Source: Limonium bicolor (taxonomy: Eukaryota > Streptophyta > Magnoliopsida > Caryophyllales > Plumbaginaceae). From it: a stretch of DNA of 64,000 nucleotides. The notes below the pieces were generated by a model. The model was not told where the DNA came from, did no database searches, and worked only from the letters and a program-made list of their open reading frames with translations. The DNA is taken from the NCBI GenBank assembly GCA_023374045.1, contig CM041779.1, positions 144,833,485 through 144,897,484 on the forward strand. The letters run 5' to 3'. The first letter of the stretch is position 1. Each line of letters opens with the position of its first letter. Positions 12,691 through 22,603 of the stretch are shown piece after piece. The position numbers and the translations under genes are program-made.

Positions 12691-12898
12691 GGAGCATGCA
12701 CTAAACACGGTCTAGCTTATAGCTCTCTTTGGATTTGGCAAGAAGGTCACGGCTAGTAATCTCCTTTCTTTTTCTCTAATCTCTCAATTATGTTTTCGTG
12801 ACTGTGCACTCAACACCGCATTATCCACTTCCACTACCAGGTCCGTCAAGACGGTCAAGCCTGTAGCTTTCTTCGGATTTGGAAAGAAGGCCGCCGCT

Positions 12899-13165
12899 TA
12901 TTAGAGATTATATTTGCCTTGTTGACATATTAGTTGGTTAGTTAGTATCTTAGAAGATAAATAATATCTTAGAAGATAAAGAGAATATTTTGGAGAATAT
13001 TTTGTAACAAACCAAATATTATTGTTTCATTAGTATAAGTACAAACAGACGGCTAGGGTTGTATTATCATGAGTATTCAATATACAACAGCAGTTTACAT
13101 CTTCTTTCACGCTAATCACAATCTAAACACGTTTACACACACTATGTTCCTATCAGTTTCTAACA
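12899..13165 (+). repeat. 5' LTR of the copia element
   Basis: 267 bp, ends TATTAG and TAACA. It contains a duplicated TATCTTAGAAGATAAA motif at about 12946-12980 and TTAGTATAAGTACAAAC near 13030, the likely promoter-leader region. PBS abuts its 3' end. Confidence 0.9.
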
Positions 13166-13208
13166 TGGTATCTAGAGCACAGGAAGAGTAATCTTTCATT
13201 CTTGTTCC

Positions 13209-16200
13209 ATGGCGGATAATCTTGGCAAGGAAAAGGAAGTGGTGGCTTCACCTTCTTCAACTGGTACCACAACCGACATCAACGATCCGATATTTGTTCA
13301 TGCCGCAGAGAATCCAGGGCTGGTCCTTGTTCCAAAATTCAATGGGACTGGTTTTCTTGGCTGGAGGTTCGATATGATTACGACACTCAAAACAAAGAAT
13401 AAGTATGGATTCATTCTGGGTAAAATAAAAAAACCAACAGAAGAAGAGATTGTGCGATATTCGGCTTGGGAGAGAGCTACCTCACTTGTAGTTTCTTGGA
13501 TCAAGAATAGCCAGACCAGTAATGTTCTTCAGACAGTCAGGTTCGTTGATGACCCGAAGGAGATTTGGGATACTCTTGCTGCCCGTTATGAGCATAGCAA
13601 CCTTACGGTAATCCATGGATTGAAACGAGACCTGGGAGACATTAGGCAAGGGGAAGAGTCAGTTGCGGATTATTTCAACAAATTGAAGAAAGTGTGGGGC
13701 GAACTGGAGCAAGCACGGCCTCCACAAAGGTGTTCTTGTAATGGGTGTACTTGGGGTATAAACAAAGCAATTGCAAAGAGTATCGAAGAAGAAAAACTTG
13801 TGCACTTTCTACTGGGATTAAACAAGAATTACTTATCTATTCGTGGTCAGATTCTTGCAATGCAGAGCACACCCAGCTTGGAGAAAGCCTTCTCCTTGGT
13901 TGTTCAGGAAGAGGAGCAACGAGGCGGTAGGGTTTCGAAGGAAGACGATGCGATGTCTTTCTACAGTCAGAAACCAACACAACAAACAAAAAACACAAGA
14001 AACCCTAGCGGAAGTAGGAATGAAATAGACAAGAAGAGAGCTACCTACACTTACTGTAAAAAGGTAGGGCACACTTTCGAAATTTGCTATCAGAGACAGA
14101 AATGTGGTCATTGCAAGAAATCGGGACACACAGACAATGAGTGTTATCATCTCCATGGGAGAGATAATGTACTCGCGCGAAGAAGGAAGGGTTACACGCA
14201 CAACATCAGTTCTGAAGAACAATCAGAACAGAAAAGTAACTGTAACAAAGAGGGATTCACATCCAAGCAGATTCAGCAGATTACAGAGCTCATTCGAGCC
14301 GCGAATTCAGGACCAAAGACAGAAGAACCTTGCTATAGCAATTTCTCAGGTAACAGAACTAATTATACTGAAATTTGCCTTACTAGTTCGCGTGATTTGC
14401 TTAAAAACAGATGGATTCTCGATTCGGGATCCATAGATCATATTTCTGGAAACAAATCATGTTTTGCAAACCTGAGAAAGTTGCAAGCAGGGAAGGCGAT
14501 TATTCTACCAGATGGTAGATCGCGTTGTGTTGAAATGGTAGGCGACGTAGGGTTTGGCGGAGATTTTCGACTCACGGGAGTCTTGTTTGTGCCGGAGTTT
14601 CAATTTAGCTTGATTTCGGTGAAGAAGCTTGCTGATGACTATAATTGTTCAGTGATGTTTGGCTCGACTGTCTGTTTTCTCCAGGACCACTCGACGGGGT
14701 AGACTGGGAAGCTTGGGCGTGTCCAAGCTGGGCTGTACGTACTGGACCTTGTTGATGCAGGCCGTGCGAGCTTGGGCCACCAGAGAACAGAAGTTACCAG
14801 AGTGAATCGTGATCTCAGAAAGGTAGACGGGCCTCGTGATGTCAGAAATGATGATGGGCCGCGTACTGCTTGTGGTAGTTTAGTCAGAAATGTTACTGGG
14901 CCAGATTCCGTTTGTAGTAGTTCCACTCGTTTAGCAGATATTTCTTTTATTAGTTCTAAAGCTAGAGGGTTGCATATTAAACTTGGACATGTACCTCTTA
15001 AAAAGCTTGTTACAATGGGATTAATAAAGCAGTCAGAATTTCATTTGGATTATGCTTGTGATGTTTGCTATAAAAGTAGGGCCCAAAGGTTACCGTTCAG
15101 TCACTCTTGTGTAAAGACGACAAAACCGTTCGAGATGGTTCATATTGATGTGTGGGGCCCTTTCAGAGTTGACACTTATAATGGCTATAAATATTTTATT
15201 TGTTTCGTTGATGACTTCACCAGGACCACTTGGGTTCAGCTTTTAAAATAAGAGTGCAGCTTGGGGGTACGTCGTACAATTTGTTACTATGGTCAACGTC
15301 AGTTTGAGGCAACAGTTTGTCAGGACAGATAATGCTAAGGAACTTGGTAGTTCCAACGACAGTAGACATTATTTTTCTCAGAAAGGAATTGTACATCAAA
15401 CCACTTGTGCTCATACCCTACAACAAAATGCAGTGGTCGAAAGAAAACACCGCTATCTTCTGGAGACAGCCAGAGCCTTATACTTTCAGTCTAACGTACC
15501 ACTGGTTTATTGGGGGGAGTGCATTCTTCATGCTACTTATTTAATCAACAGACTTCCTACCAAGGTTTTGGGAGGAAGGACACCGTTTGAAAGCTTATAT
15601 GGGCGCAAGGTGACGTATGATGCAATTCAACCTTTTGGATGTCTGTGTTATAAAACCTTTGTTGCTCCCAAGGAAGGAAAATTTGCACCAAGAGGGCAAG
15701 CCTGAGTCTATCTCGGGGAAGACCCTAGGAAGAAAGGACACAAAGTTTTGAGTATTGACACACAAGAAGTTGAAGTCTGTAGGGATGTTAAATTTCATTC
15801 TCATATTTTTCCCTACACAGGGGATATGAAAGGTTGTGACATCTCTTTTCCATCTGATCAAAATCATGCAGACAATATTCCTATGCTGTTTGATGAGGAA
15901 GAAAGGGGACCTTCAGTTGCTGTTTCAGGCCACTCACCGCCTACTAATAACGTTGATCAGGCAACACAGGTTCGACGTTCTGGTAAGGTGAGTCATCGTC
16001 CTGGTTATTTGAATGACTATGTTTGTAATACAGCTTTCCAGGAAGTTTTGGATGCCAGAGTTTACAGAGATAGTAGCAGTTGCAGTAACCTTCTGACAGG
16101 GTATGAAAATCTTACCGATGTCAAACCTGGTACTAGCATAGCCTTGGCATCTGCTGTTTCTGATGATCCTAAAGTCACGGTTGATATGAGAGAACCACAT

Positions 16201-17735
16201 TCCTATAAAGAAGCCTCTCAGTTTGTTCATTGGAGAGAGGCCATGCGAGCAGAGTTACAAGCCCTTCAGCAAAATGATACTTGGGATGTCGTCACCTTGC
16301 CACGAGGCAAGAAAGTGATTGGGTGCAAATAGGTTTACAGAGTTAAACTCAAGTCTGATGGGTCGTTAGAGAGATACAAAGCGCGTTTGGTAGCTAAGGG
16401 GTATACACAACGTCATGGTGTAGATTACACAGAGACGTTTTCACCAGTGGTCAAACTTACTACGATTCGAGCTCTTATTGTAACCGCTCTTCACAAAGGG
16501 TGGGTTATTAATCAGCTTGATGTGAACAACGCTTTTTTGCATGAAGACTTAGATGAGGAAGTTTACATGCGACTTCCTAATGGTCTTGATGTTGAGGGAG
16601 CCACCACCAAAGCTTGCTTACTTAAGAAGTCTTTGTACGGTCTTAAACAGGCTTCACGGCAATGGTTTTCTAAGTTGGCAAGTTTCCTCAAGACTCTTCA
16701 GTTTCTTCAGTCCAAGAATGATTACTCCTTGTTTTTCAAAGACACAAACAATGGAAGAATTTTTCTTGCAGTATATGTAGATGATATTTTGATTGTGGGC
16801 GCGAAGCAAGAGGATGTGGACAAGATCAAACATGCTTTGGGTCTTAATTTTAAGATCAAGGATTTGGGTTCTCTAAACTATTTTTTTGGGATAGAGTTTG
16901 TTCCCGCTCAGGGTGGTTATGTTCTGTCCCAGCGCAAGTTTTGCTTGGACCTCATTGAAGAATTTGGGTGTCAAGACAAGAGAGTAGTACAAGGGCCTAT
17001 GGTTGTAGGCATGCGCTTGTTATCAGGAGAGGGTAACCCTTTGCATGATCCTACTATCTATCGTCGTCTTGTTGGGAAACTCAATTACTTGTCTAACACT
17101 CGGCCTGACATTAGTTACACAGTCCAGAATCTGAGTCAGTTTATGCAAAATCCCACAGATATTCACATGGAGGCAGCCTTACATGCACTTTGCTACATTA
17201 AAGGCACTATCAATTATGGGATAATTCTTGCTCACAGGAGCTGTCATACATTGAATTTGATGGCATATTGTGATTCTGATTGGGCGGCTTGCCCTAATAC
17301 TCGGAAATCAGTTTCTGGATACTATATATTCCTGGGTGACGTCCGATTCATAGAAGACAAGAAGCAAAGGGTCTGTTTCCCTTTCTAGTGTAGAAGCAGA
17401 GTATCGGTCTTTACGGCGTGTTACAGCAGATTGACATGGTTGTCACGACTTTGTACGAGCTCGGGTTGATGGTATTACGCCATACCAGTTAAGTGTGATA
17501 ATCAGTCTGCTATTCATATAGCCCGTAATCCAGTTTTTCATGAAAGAACAAAGCACATTGAGATAGATTGTCATTTTATTCGTGAGAAGATTCAACACGG
17601 TTTGGTGGATATCGTGTTACTCATACTACTGAACAGCTTGCAGACATGTTAACCAAGGTTCTTCTAGGAACAAGGTACAAAGAGCACTTCAATGCATGGG
17701 CATGTCAGAGAGTACCAACACCAAGCCTTGGTAAA
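13209..17735 (+). pseudogene. Ty1/copia gag-pol polyprotein, broken
   Basis: The order is typical of copia. A UBN2-type gag (13209-14000) is followed by CCHC zinc knuckles (CGHCKKSGHTDNEC, about 14102-14145). Protease follows with WILDSGS (about 14410). Next are GAG-pre-integrase (about 14935-15080) and an integrase core with HIDVWGPF (about 15140) and VRTDNAKEL. Reverse transcriptase follows, with [13 protein letters not shown] and YVDDILIVG (about 16771-16797), then RNase H with CDSDWAACP (about 17268). Breaks: TAG at 14700, TAA at 15249 with a frame change before 15289, TGA at 15703, and a TGG-to-TAG type stop at 16330 inside the expected CKWVYRVK motif. The frame is lost after 17386, although the RNase H end ([18 protein letters not shown]) remains readable to about 17735. 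It cannot make the polyprotein now but could be mobilised in trans. Confidence 0.92.
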
Positions 17736-17761
17736 TTTTATTTACCTACGGCTTGCGGGGG

Positions 17762-18525
17762 TATTAGAGATATTAGAGATTATATTTGCCTTGTTGACAT
17801 ATTAGTTGGTTAGAGTATCTTAGAAGATAAATAATACTCCCTCCCGTTCTATTTATAGGTCGTTTTAACTCATTCTACTTTATTCAATTTATAAGTCGTT
17901 TAAGTTAGTCAGTACTTTTATTTCCTGTAATACCCTCAATCAAATTAATCGGGAGAGAAAATAGAAGTGTAGAGGTAATAATTAACCGGTTGTTTAGTTT
18001 CTCAAAGCCACGCGTGAACCAAACCAGAAAGAAAATCTTTTTATCTTCCTCTTCCTCTCTACCGTCAAATGAATCTTGCTCTCTTTCTTTGGAAAAAATT
18101 CATTCATTCTGTTGATAATCAGAGAAACGACTACTGATATTCCGTTGCGTGTAGTACTGGTAGTAGAGGTGAAATAAACCTGGCTACTTAAATAAAAAAA
18201 ATAAACCTGACAACTTTATTTCTTTTGAAAGTAGTGCTCCGTTTAATTAGGGGTATTAGTGGCAACAAAAAATTACCTTAATATTTGTGCTAACAACTAA
18301 AACGACCTATAAATAGAACAGGAGGGAGTATCTTAGAAGATAAAGGGAATATCTTGGAGAAATTTTGTAACAAACCAAATATTATTGTTCATTAGTATAA
18401 GTACAAACAGACGGGTAGGGTTGTATTATCATGAGTATTCAATATACAACAGCAGTTTACATCTTCTTTCACGCTAGTTACAATCTAAACACATTTACAT
18501 ACACAATGTTCCTATCTTTCTAACA
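17762..18525 (+). repeat. 3' LTR of the copia element, interrupted by a MITE
   Basis: Matches the 5' LTR over 17762-17836 and 18329-18525. The 492-bp MITE sits at an AATATCTT site and duplicates TA. Confidence 0.9.
17837..18328. mobile_element. Stowaway-like (Tc1/mariner) MITE with TA duplication
   Basis: 492 bp. Its ends, CTCCCTCCCGTTCTATTTAT and the reverse complement of the right end (CTCCCTCCTGTTCTATTTAT), form a ~33-bp inverted repeat running on through AGGTCGTTTTA. It is flanked by TA (17835-17836 and 18329-18330). Comparison with the intact 5' LTR shows the exact empty site. No coding sequence. The CTCCCTCC terminus is characteristic of plant Stowaway elements. Confidence 0.9.
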
Positions 18526-18810
18526 CCGCTCCTCCTCCTCTAAAAAAATCTAAGCCTGATGCCGCAATCTCTTCTGCCGACGATGAGCTCGACAAGTGGT
18601 ATGGTGAGCAGTATTTTTACTTCAATCTATTACGCTTTTCCGTTTCATCGTCTAATCTAATCTACTTCATCAATTTTTGTATAATAACATATCGTAATTA
18701 ATCACAACTGCACGTCCCGACAAGGCTCTTTTTGCCTGAAGGACTATTGGACCGGTTTTAGATCCCCAAGTACCTCCCGGTGAAGTCCCCGACGAGTACT
18801 CTAATTTTTA

Positions 18811-19200
18811 ACTTTTACTCTGATGTATGTCAGCAGCTATGTTAATTCTTCCTCTAATGACTGATGTGGACTACTGGTTTCATTTCTTCTTGCAGTTTAA
18901 TTGTTTATTTTTCCATATTTGATTGAACCAACTCTTCAAGTTGCCTCCGGTAATACCGTTCTTTAATTTCAATTACGAAATATTGAAGCTCGGAAATTAG
19001 AAACCAATTTGCTCGAGGATACGACCTTATTGTAGTACAGTGATTTGGGTGCATTGTCCTTGTGTTTTCTCAAGTTTATAATGTTATCATTCTTTCCCAT
19101 GCCAACTCTCTGAAGATAATTAATCAAATGATTAATTTGCTGTTATGAAAAACTAGGGCCACCTGAAACCTTCTCTACAGAAACATGATTAGCCATAGGT
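18811..19200. other. No gene seen between the CP26 relic and a copia remnant
   Basis: This could be decayed intron sequence of the CP26 copy. I cannot find its third exon here. Confidence 0.4.
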
Positions 19201-20611
19201 TTTTTGTTCATCCCAAACTTCCACCCCTTGGGAAACTATGCTTCTTATAACAAGTTTCAACTTCACGTCCCATCTTTCAGCAAAAAGAGCAAGGTGTTCT
19301 TAGAGGTTTGCCATTATTTTTCCACGAGGCATATGTATGATGCTAGCATTGTTTGCAAAAGTAGTAGAGGTAACATCTTCCCTCCTCTTCTTGCAACTGT
19401 CACGATGTCTCTCCTTGAACAAAAATAAGGCATAAGCACTTTCGGGTGAAGGCAAAGGCTTCATCATGAGTATATTCCCCCTTATATAAACATACTTTTC
19501 GTGAGTTCCATCAAGAAATCGAGGAGTCTATCCTCTTTAGTGATTTTCCTCAATTTTTTGGACTTGATCACAATTGCAACACTTGCAAGAAACAGATAAA
19601 ATTTCCATGTTCGTAAAGTAAAGACTCATACTATCATTTCTTGCTTGAGATCGACTAATTCTTGCTTCAGATTAAATCACCTAGTTCAGGCTATTTGATC
19701 AAATCTAGCAAAAAGATTATCCCACATATCTTGTGCCATTGTTTGGTAACGGGACCGTTTAACCGTCGGTTTTAGTGCGGTTAACCGGTTCATTTAAAAG
19801 CGGGTAACTGGGACTAAGTAACCGTCGGTTTCGGTGCGGTTTTATCGATTTAACGGTTAATCGAAATAATATAGATTAATGTGTTTTTTTATAATTAGTA
19901 AACAGCCTACGGTTTTACCAGTTTTCGTGTGATATTAAACCGGATAATCGGTATAATTCTAACCATTAAATATATAGTTGTATACTTATTTTTGATCTAT
20001 CTAATAATTAACCATATAGTTTTAAAATTAGATTCCTTACAATCATTAACCGGGTTTTCCGGTTAACCGGATTCCTTACAATCATTAAATTAAACGGTTG
20101 AACCCGAACCCACAAACCACTTCAGTTAATCGGGTTTTACCGGTTTCGGTTTGACGGATCCGGTTTTCCATGAACACCCTTTATAACCATACCGGCGTGA
20201 TTCAATGAACAATGGATCTGACATGTGAATCACTCCTCAACCTTTACCTCCAGTTGCTATTGTTTCTAGGATCTCTTCTATAGATTTCGAAGACGAGACC
20301 GCCATAGCTGCGATCAAACTTCAAGAATCAAAGCGATCTAGATGTACAAATACTCCTTTGTTCAGATACCATGTAAGAAACTAGCGACTGATTGCAACAA
20401 AGAAGTAAGAGAGACAAGAGTCAATGAAGAACTGGTAGTGGAACCTTCGAGAAAACTCTACCAGAAATGATCCTAACAGAGACCGGAGAAAACCAATGAT
20501 TGATTGTGAGAAGAAGAGAGAAAAGATATTAGTAACTAACTCTACAACATAAATTACAAAATAGACCAGCCCACTAGGGCGCCCAAGCTAAACACTGGAT
20601 TTCTTTCTACA
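19200..20611 (-). mobile_element. Minus-strand copia remnant: LTR, PBS and gag only
   Basis: Read on the minus strand: an LTR of 240 bp (20372-20611, TGTAGAAAG...TTTCTTACA) is followed by the PBS TGGTATCTGAACAAAGG (RC 20355-20371). A gag start, MAVSSSKSIEEILE, follows from 20305. After an inserted small element (about 19745-20190), more gag follows: AQDMWDNLFARFDQI, LKQELVDLKQ and KEDRLLDFLM-like segments to about 19200. Frameshifts are frequent. No protease, integrase or reverse transcriptase follows, and no second LTR is in place, so this is a truncated, old copy. The 74-codon plus-strand frame at 19204-19428 is a shadow of this gag. Confidence 0.7.
19745..20190. mobile_element. Small non-autonomous element with AACCGG-rich ends (hAT-like?)
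   Basis: It interrupts the minus-strand copia gag. Both ends are crowded with AACCGGTT/CGGTTT motifs and the right end reads CCATGAACACCC, the complement of the GGGTGTTCATGG seen at ends of some hAT-like plant elements. No clean target duplication was found, so class and exact borders are uncertain. Confidence 0.45.
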
Positions 20612-20762
20612 GTTATCGGCCTAAATGGAGTGTGTAAAAGCGGTGATAATCACCCTGTCGATGATTCACAGCCTTATTATGTCGTAATGAGCATTCGTAC
20701 TCCCTTTAAGGACCCCAAATCACAGAATTGTGGAAGGCGGATGAGAGCCTCAACTTCTCATT

Positions 20763-22487
20763 TCAGGTCCTCTTGACCAGAGATATCCCTTTTGGATCAC
20801 CGCCCCATTCTTCAAACACAACCATTAGATTACCTGTTGGCTTCAACCAAGAACGAGGAACGTGGTACCTGGAAAAATGGATCATGTTTGAGAAAAATGG
20901 CCATAATGCAGAGCAATTTTTAAAGCATAACACTGGCAATAAAAAATAGACGGACAAAAGTTAATCAATCTTCACCATCTCTGAGAAGCTTCTCCACAGT
21001 TGGACAAGCACTTGGTCTCGGTAAAAGCCCCAGCATAATTGCATTGTGAACAACTTCCACTAGCTTTGTTACCTGGCCAGTGGCGACCTATGCTCTCCCC
21101 GTTGATCCAAACCATACCCTTTCCCATAGTGTTCATATCCAAAGCCAATGGTTCTGTTCCCTCAGGAGCATTAAAAGTAGCCTGCAAATTAAAATGATAT
21201 TAATACACTGCTAGAATTTTACAATGGGGACGATTCAAATCTCGTTGCTCGGGTGTAACCCGTGTTCCCATGCTCGGAACTTACCCACTACTAGAATGAT
21301 ATAAAAAATTATGGATTCTTGGGTGACTTTGAAACAGAGAGATCACATAGAAACAGATCTGAATTTGAGTTGATTTAATACCTTGTACCATGTAAGAGGT
21401 TGCTTCAGAACAATTGACTTTTCATCCATCCACTTTACAGAACCACTACCGCTTAGAGTATATAGACCTTGGCTTTCACCTTTCATTCCAATCTGAGGCA
21501 GAAAGATGATATGATAAACCAGAATACTCAGTACGGTTTAGTTTAGACTTTAGAGAACACCTTTACTGAAATAGAAAACAAACCTTGTAAGACCATTTTT
21601 GAGGGGCCAAGTCCCATAACTTCTTACCAATCCACTTTAAATTGACAGGACCAAGAACCCCCTCATCCCATGTCTCAAAGTGGGTTCCAACATTCTATAA
21701 CAAAAAAAAAAACCCAGATCAGTTCATTTCAACAAAATTTTAACTGAATTATAGTAAATAGCATGGGAGAAAGCCAAAACTGATAAATGTTTTGAGGACA
21801 AACCGCAAGCCCCACAGAAACACTCAATAGCGCAATCTTGTTAACCCCAGCATTCAGTTTCACTTTCTCGCTGAATGTCACTTGTGGCTTCTCTAGTGAG
21901 CCATAAACACTTCCTATGCAACACAATGAAAGAAAAAAAATAAGGCATGGAAACGGATGAATAACAACACAAGGGAACACCAAATGGGAGAAATCAAATC
22001 TTAAGCCTTGTTCATGAATTCTAACCTTGAAGTTGATCATTAACATAAACATGCAAAGCATGCCCAGCTGACATTACTGTAAGAATGGGGTTATCACCAG
22101 TTTGAAGAAACCCTTCCTTAGGGGATATTTCTATTCTGCAATGAAGAATTGCTCCACGAGATGGAGCAAAATGATTAAATAACTAAGAAAACCGTGATAA
22201 AAGAATAGTCTGTGGTGGCATTTGGCTAAAAAAAACAACTTACTCTGTCATGTACCAGAGATAATCTGAGTTATCCCAGGTAACATTTACTTGTTCATAT
22301 AAACCTGTACGAGAGAAAGCACCCACTACATCGGCTGATGGGGTTTCATCAACATAAGATTGCCAGGAGAAGCCCGTGATCGGAGTCATCTTGGGGAAAT
22401 ATCTTGGAGCAGTGACCTAAAAGAGATGATAAGGAATGAATTCATAATGTGAGCTATTGGGATTTGGGACAATCATCATCATCATCA

Positions 22488-22537
<50 letters not shown>

Positions 22538-22568
22538 GCATCATATCATCATCATCATCATCATCATC

Positions 22569-22603
<35 letters not shown>

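Larger units (their letters stand above)
12899..18525 (+). mobile_element. Ty1/copia LTR retrotransposon, nearly full length, inactivated
   Basis: LTRs are at 12899-13165 (267 bp) and 17762-18525 (about 270 bp once the nested MITE is removed), both TATTAGAGA...CTAACA. The usual TG start is TA in both. The flanking duplication is CCGCT (12894-12898 and 18526-18530). The PBS TGGTATCTAGAGC follows the 5' LTR at 13166. A G-rich PPT (CTTGCGGGGG) precedes the 3' LTR. Gag-pol lies between them in plus orientation with several breaks. LTRs are nearly identical, so insertion is recent relative to its surroundings. Confidence 0.92.
12693..18810 (+). pseudogene. CP26 (Lhcb5-like) light-harvesting protein relic, split by a copia element
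   Basis: The transit-peptide end reads SVKTVKPVAFFGFGKKAA up to 12898. Across the copia insertion (12899-18525) and its CCGCT duplication the frame stays open into PPPLKKSKPDAAISSADDEL, then DKWYG at 18526-18603, with a GTGAGC splice donor at about 18604. A second block at 18719-18800 reads as PDKALF, LPEGLLDR, IPKYLPGEVP with frameshifts and a stop. This matches the order in plant CP26 ([39 protein letters not shown]), the minor PSII antenna protein. Later exons are not seen, so it was a gene fragment or truncated copy. The start codon is not identified. A diverged extra copy of the transit-peptide end lies at about 12694-12752. Confidence 0.65.

Noticed and set aside
13833..14222. 129-codon minus-strand ORF inside the copia gag
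   Set aside because: Shadow frame of the gag coding sequence.
20763..20957. Plus-strand 73-codon ORF at 20728-20949 and similar frames
   Set aside because: Antisense to exon 18 of the beta-galactosidase.
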